Below are positions 38,308 through 50,798 of a DNA stretch of 64,000 nucleotides, in pieces. The stretch comes from Talinum fruticosum (Eukaryota > Streptophyta > Magnoliopsida > Caryophyllales > Talinaceae), in assembly GCA_021018815.1 (NCBI GenBank), contig JAITYX010000017.1, positions 124,001 to 188,000 of the forward strand. The letters are read 5' to 3'. The notes beneath the pieces are model-generated. The model searched no databases, was not told where the DNA came from, and worked only from the letters and a program-made list of their open reading frames with translations. The stretch's first letter is position 1; each line of letters begins with the position of its first letter. A program made the translations under genes and the position numbers.

Positions 38308-41300
38308 ATGAAGGATTGGAATAGGGACCTGTTTGATCCGAAGAAGGCGGCCATGGAATCAGATGAAGATAGGTCCCCCAAGGAAGGGAATAACTTCGGG
38401 TTTGCTTTCAATGACAGCAATTTCTCCGACCGAGTTCTTCGGATCGAGATCATGGCCGGACCTTCTGACTCCAGGTCGGACGGCGATGGCTGCTGTAGCC
38501 TCCTTGATTGGGCCCGCCACCGCAAGCGCCGCCGCGAGGATTTGAAGAAGGATCAAGGTTCCCCCCTCCTCTGTCTCTCTCCCTCCTGCTTTTGCCTTTT
38601 TTTTTGTTTTAATTTGTGTTTTCAATTCGTTTGTCTGCTACGCGATTGGTTTGAATTGTATCCGTTACGCTGTCACTTTTGGGTGGGTAGCTAGGATTTT
38701 TCTTGATTGGAAAGGCTTTATTTAATTATAGTTCTTCGTTGGTTTCTGGTGAATTGATTGTCATTTGGTAAATTATTAGGATTGGTTTTTTCTCTTTTGT
38801 TTTTCTTTTTTTGGTTTGGTGGGGGAGGGGGTTTCCGATAGGCATTTCTGTAAAATGGATCAGATTTTTGAATTCAGGAGATGTTTCCTGTTGTTGATTT
38901 TCTGGATTCTGTTTAGTTTTAGTTTAGTGTATGAAATTCTATTGATATTACAGACAGACCCTAATAAAGTTAGCAAATTTTGGATTCTATGCTGCTGTAT
39001 TTGTTTCCCCTCTTGTTTGTGACTTTGCCTGGAGGATAGAGCATAAACATGCTGAGGATCCTTGCATATATGATTTCTTTAAGGGCGAAGTTTGGATAGA
39101 AAGCCTGATAAGCCTGTTTGGTATAAGGACCGGGGACTGCTATTTTCGCTGTTAGGTGCTAGAGACGCACTTGTTGGTTATTTATTAATTGTGAGATGCA
39201 ATCTTCGGATATTTTCTATTTGAAAGGCGATTGAAGCATCTGATTTTATTCAGAATCAACAGCGTATATCTGTTTATCTCAAATTAACATTGTCCATATA
39301 GGGGTTAAGGGTCTTCATCTGTTTGTTGCCATTTTGTGTGTGTAATGGTCTTCAAGAGTGAGAGCGTATTGTTATCAGACTATGTCCCGTGATTGTCATA
39401 ATGTTTTTCAATTTCCTTTCTGGCATGCTTCGTTGTTATTTTCCTTGGTGACAAATAAAATGAGCGGCAAAGACAAGGAACTTAGTTGTAAATTCATTTC
39501 TACTTTACACAGTTGTTGGCCATGTAATTTTTTAAAATTAATGAGGAATTAGCTGAGGTGGAATAGGACATGCTGTCATAATATGCTACACCTTTTCTTT
39601 GCGCATGTATAGTTAAGAGGGGCCTTCTAAGAAAACTGCAATAATTTTTGATGAGGCTGAGAAATAGGACATGCTGTCACTCATAACGTAATAAGACCTT
39701 TGTGGAGCATTACTTTCCATCCTTTGTAATATTGGTTTCGTGGATGAGGCTGATGATTTCTTGTGTCAGCGTGATTTGTGAGCTCAGGGTTTATACACAG
39801 GCTATCATTGTGCTTTTTGTTGATCTATTCTATTTGTTTCAATCAGGTGCTGATGTTGCCGTATGCCCTGAGGAGCAGGTTTTGAATCAGTCTGATGGTG
39901 ATGATGTTTTAGCATGTGACAATGATGACGAGGAAGCTGTTGCGATGATTGAAGAGTTACCTTCAGGTGATTGAATGTCTCATACTGAATTCTTTTTCTT
40001 GATTTTCAGCTCAAGTTTTAGATTAATTTGTTTGTTAAGAGAGCTCCATGAGATAGTTGGTTTTCAAGTCGGGTCTCAGTGGCAGATAGTAGATAGATCC
40101 AGGAGATAAAACTGCATGTTGACAAACTCTTTATTGCTTTCCCTATCTAATCATAGTAATGGGTATCGGCTTCCACCCCCCTCTTAAAAATAAATAAAAA
40201 AATAAAAAAAACATTTGGGTAAGATGGGGACAGGCAGAGGATCTAGAAGCTGATCCAGAATGAGCAGCTTATTTTGTCTTATGATACAGCTATAAAGTTT
40301 ATTTGTGTTATCTTTCAATACAATTTCTTCATACTAAAAAGGATTCTCTTTTTAATTTTTTTCCTACTGTTGTCCTAAAAGCCGGTTTCATGATGATGTA
40401 GGAGATGAAGAGGTGACTAGCAATGACTCATCATGGAGCATGGAATGTTCTACAGTTGTCAGAGTCCAAACATTGCATATAAGCTCTCCTATACTAGCTG
40501 CCAAAAGTCCATTCTTCTACAAGGTTGCTAAGAATTTATTTTGTACAAGTTGCAATGTTCCTACTGTATTTTGTGACGTCGGTGATGTTCTTGTTTATTT
40601 GTGGTTTGTATTGCTGCAGTTATTTTCAAATGGCATGAGAGAGTCAGAGCAGAGGCAAGTAACGCTGCGTATCAATGCATCTGGTATGCTTCATAATCTT
40701 CCCTTCTGCTTGCCAGGATGAAAATTGCATAGCCTGTTTATTTTCCCATGCCCATTTAAGTTGGTCTACAGACCTGCTGAACGATTTCATCTATATACAC
40801 TATTACAGTGTGTACCTGATCTAATCTTATAATTATTTTTTAATTATTATTATTGAATTTAGCTAAAATTGTTGTTTGTTTCGAGTTCCTTATCATGTTT
40901 TGAAGTTTAAAATGAAACTTTTGCCACCTTTAAATGTATCTATGAACATAGCAAGAAAGAAAGGTTGTCATAGTGTGACTGCTATCTCACAGTATGCCGC
41001 TACTTGTCTTTACAGAGGAAGCTGCATTGATGGAGCTTATGAACTTCATGTACAGCAACACGTTAAGTGCAAAAACTGCCCCTGCACTGCTGGATGTGTT
41101 GATGGCTGCAGATAAATTTGAGGTGGCTTCATGTATGAGATACTGTAGTCGGTTATTGCGGAATATGCCCATGACACCTGAGTCTGCTTTGCTATATCTG
41201 GAGCTTCCTTCCAGTGTTTTAATGGCTGAAGCTGTTCAACCATTGACAGATGCAGCTAAGCAATACCTTGCTGAACGTTACAAGGATATCACCAAGTATG

Positions 41301-42235
41301 TCATCTTGTTACAGTTACGCTGAGATATGAGATGCTCAATTTGCTTTAAATGCATAAATATTTAACACGTCAACAATCACACTTATTTTCCCCCCAAATT
41401 AATGTGACTTTTTGGTCTCTTGAAGGTTCCAAGATGAGGTAATGGCTCTGCCCATTGCTGGTGTGGAGGCTATCCTTTCTAGCGACGATCTTCAAGTGGC
41501 ATCTGAGGATGCCATCTATGACTTCCTCTTGAAGTGGGCCAGGGTTCAGTACCCAAAACTGGAGGAGCGGCGCGAGATCCTTGGTCGCCTTGCTCGATTC
41601 ATCAGATTCCCGTACATGAGCTGCCGGAAGCTGAGGAAGGTCCTAACCTGCCCTGACTTTGAGCATGAGATGTCATCCAAGCTGGTCCTCGAGGCCCTCT
41701 TCTTCAAAGCTGAGGCCCCGCACCGCCAAAGGATTTTGGCGGCTGAGGAATCACCTGCCACCCACCGCCGCTTCTTGGAGCGGTCCTACAAGTACCGCCC
41801 TGTCAAGGTGGTTGAATTTGAACACCCTCGTCAACAGTGTGTTGTCTACTTGGATCTGAAAAGGGATGAGTGCTCAAATCTCTTCCCATCTGGCCGGGTC
41901 TATTCACAAGCGTTCCACCTGGGCGGGCAGGGGTTCTTCCTCTCAGCCCACTGCAACATGGATCAACAGAGCTCCTTCCACTGCTTCGGGTTGTTCCTTG
42001 GGATGCAGGAGAAAGGCTCCGTGACATTTACAGTGGACTATGAGTTTGCTGCAAGGTCAAAACCAACAGAAGAATTCCAGAGCAAATACAAAGGAAACTA
42101 CACATTCACCGGGGTAAGGCAGTAGGTTACAGAAACCTGTTTGGAATTCCGTGGACCTCTTTCATGGCGGATGATAGCCTTTACTTCATCAATGGCGTCC
42201 TACATCTTCGAGCTGAGCTTACGATTAGGCACTGA
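38308..42235 (+). CDS. POB1: BTB/POZ-BACK protein POB1 / LIGHT-RESPONSE BTB
   Basis: Substrate adaptor of a CUL3 ubiquitin ligase; the Arabidopsis homologs LRB1 and LRB2/POB1 act on phytochrome-PIF signalling. Exons 38308-38557, 39847-39966, 40402-40523, 40620-40683, 41016-41295 and 41426-42235 give about 548 residues. The N-terminus has [18 protein letters not shown] and a basic patch [11 protein letters not shown]. The BTB fold includes [38 protein letters not shown] and [16 protein letters not shown] domain follows ([32 protein letters not shown]), then a C-terminal domain ([26 protein letters not shown]). The frame breaks at G4 42111-42114, one base short. The next frame gives [13 protein letters not shown] and [14 protein letters not shown], ending at TGA 42233-42235, as in known family members. 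Confidence 0.94.
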
Positions 42236-43290
42236 CTTTGAAATACGTCTCTCCCTCTGAACACTCATTTGGCGGGACTTTCTCATAATCCTTGAGCAGC
42301 AGAACTTTTGTTTAAATGTTAATTTTGCCGCCTTTACAACTTTCCCAGGGCTTGACAGGATTGGTTGTTTAGGGCAATTCAGATGATGAGCTAACATTGT
42401 AATGTTTGTAGTGTAGAAGGGATCCCATCAAAGACTGGGGTCTCTGGATCATGTTTGTCCTGCCATATTTTCCTGAAGATCAGAGGAAAATCAATGTAAA
42501 TGTGCTTTCTATGCCCTTTCAAATATCTTTTGTGCCATTTCAATTTCCCTCATTCTTGAATGGCTTTATGCTTGTTCATTAAAAACTACCAGAATTGTGC
42601 CACCTATTGGACAGTCTTATACACACACACAGTACTGGACATAAATTACTTGACAAGTAAAATTGTTTATTAGAAATTCAGAAAAAGGAGGTTTATCATT
42701 CATATAAAGTACAAAAACACAAGTCCAATATTATAAATTTATTTATGAAATTCCCACAGGATTTCAATATAAATGCAACTTAATTGACTAGTTTTTTTAA
42801 CCGATAAAAAGTGAATAGTATTAAACACTAATTGTAAATACAAATAAGTTAAATCAAGACGTGAGTAACATGCTAGGTTAACCTACCTTATGGTAAAAAC
42901 CGGCACACTTAAGTGTCCATTTTGGTACTCTTCGATTGCCCGTCAATGCCGATCAAATACCAACTCTTATCAATTGTGTTAATGTCGATTAAATACCAAC
43001 TTTTACCGATTGATACTAATTTATACCAAATGGTTGCTACCAATTGTTCGATAAGTCTCTATTTTATTCTATTTTTTATATGTTTTTATGGATCAGCATT
43101 ACAATGTTTTCTTTTTTGATGAAAAATAAAAACACTGTATTAATAATTTGGGGGAAATTTCAATAAAAAAATAATTTGGGGGAGGAGGGGGGAACAGTGT
43201 CCCCAGATTTTTCTGATGCTACGCGACCCGGTAAGTCTTCGGATTCAGTCGACCCGAATCCGAACGAAAAATGATACACCGCCTTGCATT
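42236..43290. other. POB1 3' UTR and AT-rich spacer
   Basis: 3' UTR to about 42560, then AT-rich spacer with a diverged CCAACTTTTACC/ATACCAACT-type repeat around 42950-43020. No gene is seen. Confidence 0.4.
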
Positions 43291-43300
43291 CCGGTATCCC

Positions 43301-43308
43301 TATAAATA
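43301..43308 (+). promoter_or_regulatory. TATA box of eIF1A
   Basis: TATAAATA in the context CCCTATAAATAGC, about 30 bases before a purine-rich leader and 139 bases before the eIF1A start codon. Confidence 0.75.
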
Positions 43309-43446
43309 GCGAGGATAGAAATTACGCCAAAGAGAAGAGGTGAAGGAGGAGAGAGAAATCATCAGAAAACCTAAAATCAGAAGCCTTCGATTCAGGACCG
43401 TCGGATCTAGGGTTTCTGGTAACAGCGAGGAGGAGGAGAGGACGCC

Positions 43447-44451
43447 ATGCCGAAGAACAAGGGTAAGGGAGGAAAGAACAGGAAGAGAGGAAAGAACGAG
43501 GCTGATGATGAGAAGAGAGAGCTCGTCTTCAAGGAAGATGGCCAGGAATATGCTCAGGTCCTTCGTATGCTCGGTAATGGACGCTGCGAAGCTATGTGCA
43601 TCGATAACGTCAAGCGTCTCTGCCATATCCGTGGTAAGATGCACAAGAAGGTCTGGATTGCCGCCGGTGACATCATCCTCGTCGGTCTCCGGGACTACCA
43701 GGTTCGCCCCCTTCTCTCTCTCTCTTGATTGATTATTTGTTTGGTGGATTATGTCGGATTTTGATTTTTCAGATCGGCCCCTTTTAGGGTTTCGTTTCAT
43801 TGGGGATTTGAGTTTATTGAGCTCGAATCGTGTTATTTGTCAATTAGATTTTGTGATATTTGTATGGTGCTAACAATTTAGGGTTTAGAGGTCGATTAAT
43901 TTCATGGTTTCCGGTTCAATATGACCCGTTGACATTCTTGTGGTGTACAAATTGTTTCGTCGTTGTCTCCAAAAATTGAATCTTTGTTGGGTTTTGTGGG
44001 GGTTAAATGAATTTCAACGTTGAGTTTTGCGGGAGTTAAATGAATTCATGGCTTTCCCTTTAACAATTTTATGAAAATGATTATGATTATGCTGGCCGTT
44101 GAGACTGATTCTCATGGCGGCCATCAATTTTTTCTGTTGATCACATATTTCATTGCATTGAGACTGATAATCATGCTCAAATGTCGAAATTTGTGGCAAT
44201 ATCAACATTCATATGTGGCCAACGTATGCCTTTGATTTGAGTGTGGAAACTGATTCTTCATTGATGTTGTGGGATAGGATGACAAGGCTGATGTTATCTT
44301 GAAGTACATGCCGGATGAAGCCAGGCTGCTCAAGGCTTATGGTGAATTGCCTGACAACATCAGGCTCAATGAGGGTGTTGTTGATGAGGACGATGAAGGC
44401 GGTGAGGATGACTACGTTGAGTTTGGAGACGAAGACATTGATAAGATATAA
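43447..44451 (+). CDS. EIF1A: Translation initiation factor eIF1A
   Basis: Small-subunit initiation factor that promotes scanning and start-codon selection. Two exons (43447-43701 and 44278-44451) join in frame into 142 residues. A strongly basic N-terminal tail ([18 protein letters not shown]) precedes an S1/OB fold ([49 protein letters not shown]). An acidic C-terminal tail ends DEDIDKI, the segment that contacts eIF5B in other eukaryotes. No frame break. Length and all landmarks are normal. It is not part of the recalled Arabidopsis collinear segments. Confidence 0.96.
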
Positions 44452-46558
44452 ATGGGATTTAACTTCACTTATGCATTCGCTGTTGAACTTTTACTGCGGT
44501 TATTATGTGTTTCTTAGTTTGATCAATACCCAAAAATACAAAAAAAAAAAAGGTTGTAGCGATCTCTTTACCGGGCTACGCTGTGTTTGAAGTTCTATTT
44601 GAATGGTATGTCTATTTGATGTTATATGGATGAAGCAATTTGGTTGCTGATTGAGAGGGTTGATCCTGTCAGCTTGTGGCATTTGGAGCTTTTATTAGTG
44701 GGCACTGTATGTATGTCTGTTTATTCAAGTCTCAATTGAACCCAAATAAGAGCCATGATGATTCTTCAATCTATATAAATCAGTACTGTATTATGTTGTT
44801 TACATGAAGAACCCTAGTGAGAGCCATGACTATTCTTATGTTGACTGCTGTATCAGCTTGTTTATGAGAAGGTTTGCCTATCATGTATGGAGCTTACACT
44901 TGTATCCAACATTTTCCTGTCATTGAAAAGTGGCTGCTAATGTACCTTTTACGTAGATTTGGGACTGATTCTTCTTGAACTGGCTCTCATCCATGGAATC
45001 ATAACATTCATAACAGTTCTCGTGTTTGTTTTTGGATATATCTCGGTGGGAACAAGCACTAGACCTTCATGTTTCATTTTGTTCTCCGACTAGTAGATGC
45101 TCTGGGAGATCATAACAGTTCTCGTGTTTGTTTTTGGATATATCTCAATGGGAACAAGCGCTGGACCTTCATGTTTCATTTTTTCTCCAGACTAGTAGAT
45201 GCTCTGGGAGATCATGAGCAAGCCTGATAGGCTAAAGCAGATCCTATTTGAACAGTTACGGCATTCTTTGTCTTCAAGCTTCCACCTAAACCTAGCAAAA
45301 ATGACCTAAAACTCGACCTGAATCCGATCCATATGCAAAACGTGAAACCAAAATTGATGATTTGCATAACCAAAATTGATGAGGCCCTAGCTGAATCGAC
45401 CAGAATTAAACATGTTACTATTTCCAAGAGAAGCTTATTGGACCGAAAATAGAGTGACTCAAAGCTAACACAAACCAAAAGTGACCCAACCCGAATTTTG
45501 GTGACCCAAAGTTAATCCAACCTGAAGCTGGGTCTACTCCCAGCCTCAGACGGGACTATTGATTGATCAGACATCATAAGCAAAGAATTTACCCGTTGGA
45601 TTTTTACGACAGACAAAATGGGAATCGGCAATTCACTAGATCACGGGTAGAATATTTTGTAGAAACATAAAACTACACTAATACAGTACTGGACAGCTAC
45701 AGAAGAAGCAGAAAGAACTCTGGGCAAATCTTGTTGCTGTCAAAACTCAAAACTGATGCAGTACCACAAAATTTGTCGATTTTGATCAGAGACTTGTAAC
45801 ATTGTGGATGCAGCAGAGACTGTTGACACCTGAACATTATCTAAATGGTGTCACTGCAAGGTCATACCATCTGGGCTTCAATTGCTCTCCTGTAAATATG
45901 AAACTGTCGCTCTGGAATCATGGAAAGTAAGCACTTGCCACTGCAATGAGGTGTAAGGAAAACAAAAACAATGAAGCGTTGCAAAATGCGAAAAATCGCT
46001 AATCTAAGAAGAAAAGAGAGGCACTACAGCAAGATGCAAAGCTTTACCGTCAATGATCATTTATGCAACTGAAAAGGAATTCAAGGCATTAATGGCCATG
46101 GTAAGGGGACACACCGAAATTACCAGGTGAACGAACATACAGAAAGATTTCGCTAATGGCAATAATAAGGAAGAGAACAGAGCTTTGGCACTCTTGGTTT
46201 TGACATTTTCCACTATCATGTGCTACAGAGTTGGCTCAAATATAGTATAGCACTTGCTGATGGCTCCTAAACCTCCAGGACCAGAGAGAGGTGGGTCATC
46301 GTCATGGATTTCAACCAAACATTGCTGTTAGTTACAGTTGCACAACTGAAGCAGGAAAAAAACGGCACTTGAGCCTCCTTTACTTTAGGAAAAAAAAGGG
46401 GGGGAGGGGTGGTTACCCATATATTATCTCAATACTAACATTGAATTTCAAAAGCAAGTGGAATACAGGGCAGCTCTATGGCCTATTATACAACATGGGT
46501 ACAAACTGAATCCTCTCGCAAAGAACGTCGGCTAGTTACAAGTAACTGGGATGCAGTC
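44452..46558. other. Spacer between eIF1A and CURT1 (converging genes)
   Basis: 3' UTRs of both genes and about 1.5 kb of spacer. It contains a tandem duplication at 45009-45214 and a degenerate AACC/GACCC-rich tract at about 45280-45560, probably transposon-derived. The minus-strand open frame at 45212-45478 runs through that tract and shows no protein family. Confidence 0.45.
45009..45214. repeat. Tandem duplication, two units of about 102 bp
   Basis: Both units start CATAACAGTTCTCGTG and end near CTAGTAGATGCTCTGGGAGA. They differ by a handful of substitutions and single-base length changes, so the duplication is recent. No coding role is seen. Confidence 0.85.
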
Positions 46559-49110
46559 TCATTCACTTCCAGCAATCTTCTTCTTCAAAGATTCAATGTC
46601 TTCTGCTAGTTCCTTTCTACTAGACTGAAACAACATTAAAAGAACAAAGAGTCAGCTACATCCTACAAGTAAAGCGGGGAGGGAGGATCTGTATCTTATA
46701 GATGAATTCAAAAAGGGCACCTTTATCTCAGCATAGAGAAAGTCATCTTGATAGAATGTGACACAATTTCAAAGGCAGAAGTAGAAATAAACGCAACATT
46801 TACCTTGAAAAGAAGGTATCGGTAAACAAACCATCCGGTGTATCCAAGCCCAACCAATTCCATAATCTTTGGTAGCTGACGACCATAAACAAAACGTCAA
46901 TAATGCCTCAAAAATATGCCATTCATCTAAACGAGCTTGCTATTTTTACTCTTCAGGTGTTATACAAATCTGTTGATGATATTAATAATCTAAACAAGCT
47001 TACTAGTTTTACTTTTCAGGTCTAACCTCCCAAACTTGGTTCCTATCAAGGAAAGAAGGGCAACAACACTTATCTAAGGATGGATTGCTTGTCCTTCGGA
47101 CACTCTTCTGAATGGGTGTATCATAGCTTCAGGAAATTCAATTGTTAAATGTTACTTACCAAAGGGACAGAGTTGATAGCACCAACAACGATGGAAGACA
47201 GCCAAACTGCTACTATCGCCCCACCACCATACACAATTACAGTGGACTTGTTCTCCACTTTATCCCACTGCAAATAATTATCGGTAAGGATGCACCTTTC
47301 TCAAATCAATTTATGATTAAAAAGAAATAGAAGATCATTCATTTGACAGCAGGTGTCAAACGCACCTTCTCTTTTAGGTCAGAAAACAATTCTCCAGCAT
47401 CTACCGCAGATGTCTCGTCTGTTGAGGAGGCCTTAACCTGAAATGAGGAAAATCTCCTTGACTCTGTTTGCAGGAAACGTAACTCTGGTTATGAAACCTC
47501 ATTAGAAAAGAACATTCTCAAACTCCACTCATCTACAAATAAAAGACAACAATTGACTCATAATATTCTCAGAGGTCAGTTACGTTGGCATGTTCTCAAA
47601 CTTTATCTTTCAGGATTTTAACCATCATCTCCAGGAATGTTTACTGAATTTCAATCCAATGACAAAACCCATAGCAAGACACGCAAATAAAATATCTGCA
47701 TCCAAACAATAATGTTGATTGCCACCACGATGAGATGTCAAGAGATTAAACATTAAAATTGGATTGCAGATAAGGTGCTTCGGTTGACTCCTAGATCCTA
47801 ATGGTGGTCATTACCAAACGCTCCACAATTTATTAGATAGAGGTACCTCTGTTTAAGTGAAACTATCTAGAGGACCCTCTAATTTCAAAACAAATTAAAG
47901 ATCAAGTTTAGCAAGTTAGCAACTTGAATAACATATACTACTGTTATTGAAGATGATATATTGAAATTTACTTTGGAAATGAAGAACCACTGTTCCACCT
48001 TAATTACCACTCCATAGCATTATGAATCAATCCATTTCATTGCATGTTTAATGCCAGAAAAGTACCCAGTACTAAGACGTTGCATTCATTTGCTTTGCTG
48101 GCCTAGAGAAGTATCGAGGGTTTTGGACTACTGGACTACAGATAATGACTCCAGCTGATATACTTGTTGAACATTGCAATCACGTCCATTGAAGAAGTCA
48201 CAGCAAAGACAGCATGAAGGAGACCGCACTAAGAGCTGTTTCCTTAGGCTGCAAAGCTAAAATGCTGATTGACGAAGATTGCTCATTCTCAACAACACAA
48301 AATGGTAATCAATAACTCCAATTTTTATGGCACATTATATGTAGGGTTTAATACACTTGTCTTCAAAGGCGGCCGTTCTTGTTCCTCCAGCTTCTATTGT
48401 TAGTCACCAATGAAAATGAAATGTATCCAAGTCAATGAAGATTGCTTGGTTCCAGACATCATAATGACTAAAGATGTCAATTGACTAACTCTTGACCCAA
48501 CTTTCTCAGATTTGCTTTAGAGATTCTGGCATGTGCACCCTCTTGAATTCATCAATGTTCACTATTGTATAGGCTCCTTTTAATCCATTCCAACACTAAT
48601 ATCGTCTGCCTTTACGAATAGCAGTTTAGACGTTTGATAACGAGTATTAAAGTTTACTACATTGAGGCAAGGCATCTAGCAAGTGAGCGCAGTAGCAGCC
48701 TACACTAGCATCTGCTTAGGAATAACACTGTTTTGCCAATTACCCAATAAACCAATAATAAGAGCTCAGCTATTACTAAACCAAGAACCAAACAGAACAA
48801 AACCCACATCAAAATGGCACCTTCCAAAGCCAACAAACACATAATGAAATCCCAACAAAGTTAAAAACAGTCATAAACCATCACAGAAAGCATCACCCAC
48901 AAAATTCAGCCAAGTGTTCGACGTAATGCCTAACAGAAGCATACCAGAAAAACTCCTGCAGTCAATCCTCAAAGACGGAGCAGAGGAGCGAGCAGGGAGG
49001 CAGGGCAAGGCCAAAAAGCGGGTAGCTTGGTTGGCGGCCACACGTGGCAGCAACCCAGTAGTTGCAGCCGCCATTGAAGATGATGATGCTCCAGCATAAG
49101 TCGCAGCCAT
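46559..49110 (-). CDS. CURT1A: Thylakoid membrane curvature protein CURT1 (CURT1A type)
   Basis: Grana-margin protein that bends thylakoid membranes. Five exons in transcript order are 49110-48945, 47463-47366, 47267-47160, 46875-46804 and 46624-46559, giving 169 residues with no frame break. Residues 1 to about 60 form a Ser/Ala-rich chloroplast transit peptide. The mature start is near VKASSTDETSAVDAGELF. An amphipathic helix (LFSDLKEKWDKVENKS), two membrane segments (IVYGGGAIVAVWLSSIVVGA; LPKIMELVGLGYTGWFVYRY) and a C-terminal helix SSRKELAEDIESLKKKIAG follow. Exon 2 must begin at 47463, not at the nearer CAG, to keep phase; this adds ESRRFSSFQ, which fits other CURT1A proteins. CURT1A rather than B-D is favoured by sequence and by its neighbours. 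Confidence 0.93.
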
Positions 49111-49270
49111 TTGCCCCCTTCTTCTTCAACACCAAAAGCCCTAATCAGGCTCTCTCTACTCGACCCAGAAGCTCTGCGACTGCAAGTAGGAGAGAGAATT
49201 CGTAGAATTTTGTTGGAATATGATATTTGAATTTGGGAGGTTTTCCGTTTGGTTTTCTGACCATTCGTAG

Positions 49271-49326
49271 CTTATCCGAGTGATATTTTTCATTCGTTAA
49301 GATGGTGATTCCTTGCCTGACACGTG
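49271..49326 (-). promoter_or_regulatory. CURT1 promoter: G-box plus I-box
   Basis: On the gene's strand CCACGTGTC (palindrome CACGTG at 49321-49326) lies upstream of GATAAG (49271-49276), 160 to 215 bases before the start codon. A G-box next to an I-box is a known light-response arrangement of photosynthesis genes. It fits a thylakoid protein. Function is inferred. Confidence 0.6.
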
Positions 49327-50580
49327 GAATGATTGAGAGCCCTGATTGGTTGATTCTCTATCTCTTGAATTCTTTTCTTGATCATTGAAATTGAGAAGTC
49401 ACTAAAAACGAAAAAAAAAAGTTCATATTAATTATTTATAAAGGCCAAAATTTTGCATAATTGAAAAAAAAAAAAAAAAAGAAGAATTAATAGCATTCAT
49501 GTTTGATTAGCACTTAAAAGTAAGTAATAATTATGGACCATTATTTTTTATATAATAAAAAAATTAACTTTGTAATATGTTGATTGAAAAACTGAATGCA
49601 ATTATACACACTTTTAAAAATGACCAAATATATGATTCGATTGAAAAAAGCTCAGTCAGATGACAATGAATGAAAATTAAAAAATAAATCAGGGACTCTA
49701 GGGAGGATTTGAGTATAGTTGTAGTGAAACTGTTTGCTTTCTCACTCACATATACACACAGATAAACTGTCTAATATAAAACGACTCCATTCATTTGTCA
49801 TTTATATTAAAAACGTCAAATTCAAATGTTGATAATATTTTTAGGTTATAAGAAAACAAATACCTATATTTCAAACTCGTTTTTTATGTGTCTATAACTC
49901 TTTGGGGGTAAATAACCTCAATTTAGACTCGTTCTAGTACTGACAGAGAAAACTTTTCAAAAAGAAAGGGGTGAAAGAGAGAAGCAAGTAGAGCCTAGGG
50001 CATCTTCATATTCTTCAACTTTCTACCAAAACAAGTTCACATTAAAATCTCTCATTTCTCATTGTATTTAAATTTAAATATATGAAGATTAGTGAGTGTG
50101 AACCAACAAGGTTAAGAGTCAATAATCAACAATATTCCAATCTGCCAGAGCATAACGAGCTTGGTTTTTTTTTTTGTTTTCAAAAAGGGTCCTTGCTTTG
50201 TGAATTAAGTCCCAATTCTCACTAAGAGTCAAGGATAAAAACCAAACCCTTTTTCAACTACTCAACCCCAAAAAAAAAAAAAATTAGGGGCAGCCCCTCT
50301 TTCCCATTATTCCCCAATCTTCTCTGCTTTTGCCAGTCTAGCATTGCCTTTCCTCTTCATAATAAGTATAGTAATGTTAAAGCTTGATATATATTTATTT
50401 ATTTATTTATTTTTCATTTTGGGGAAAAATTCCATTGCCCATTTGTCACAATTTTCATCAACCATTCCATTTTTCCTTGTTTGTAGCAAACAGTTTCCAT
50501 TTTCATCACATCCTACCTCCCAAAGTTTCAAGCTTTCAAACCAAGTCTTTCCATTTTCTCTTCCTCCCTTCATTGCATTC
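49327..50580. other. Spacer between divergent CURT1 and DUF1191 genes
   Basis: AT-rich spacer with several homopolymer runs. The final stretch from about 50580 is a CT-rich leader of the DUF1191 gene. No other gene is seen. Confidence 0.45.
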
Positions 50581-50798
50581 CAATCTCTCTCCTCTCTCTC
50601 TCTATCTGTCTGTCTATCTATCTATCTCAAGTGGGTTTGATCCCAAATCCCATGATCATCATCATACCATTCATTTCATGAATCTCAACTCTCAACAGAG
50701 CAAAAAACAGAGGATTTCTGGGCAAAGATGGCAACTTTTTGAAGATTGAAAGGAAATTCTGACGAGGATGTAAGAGAAACAATGTGGAGTGAGTCCAG

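Noticed and set aside
45212..45478. Minus-strand 88-residue open frame
   Set aside because: It runs through a degenerate repeat tract, has no recognisable family and no gene-like signals.
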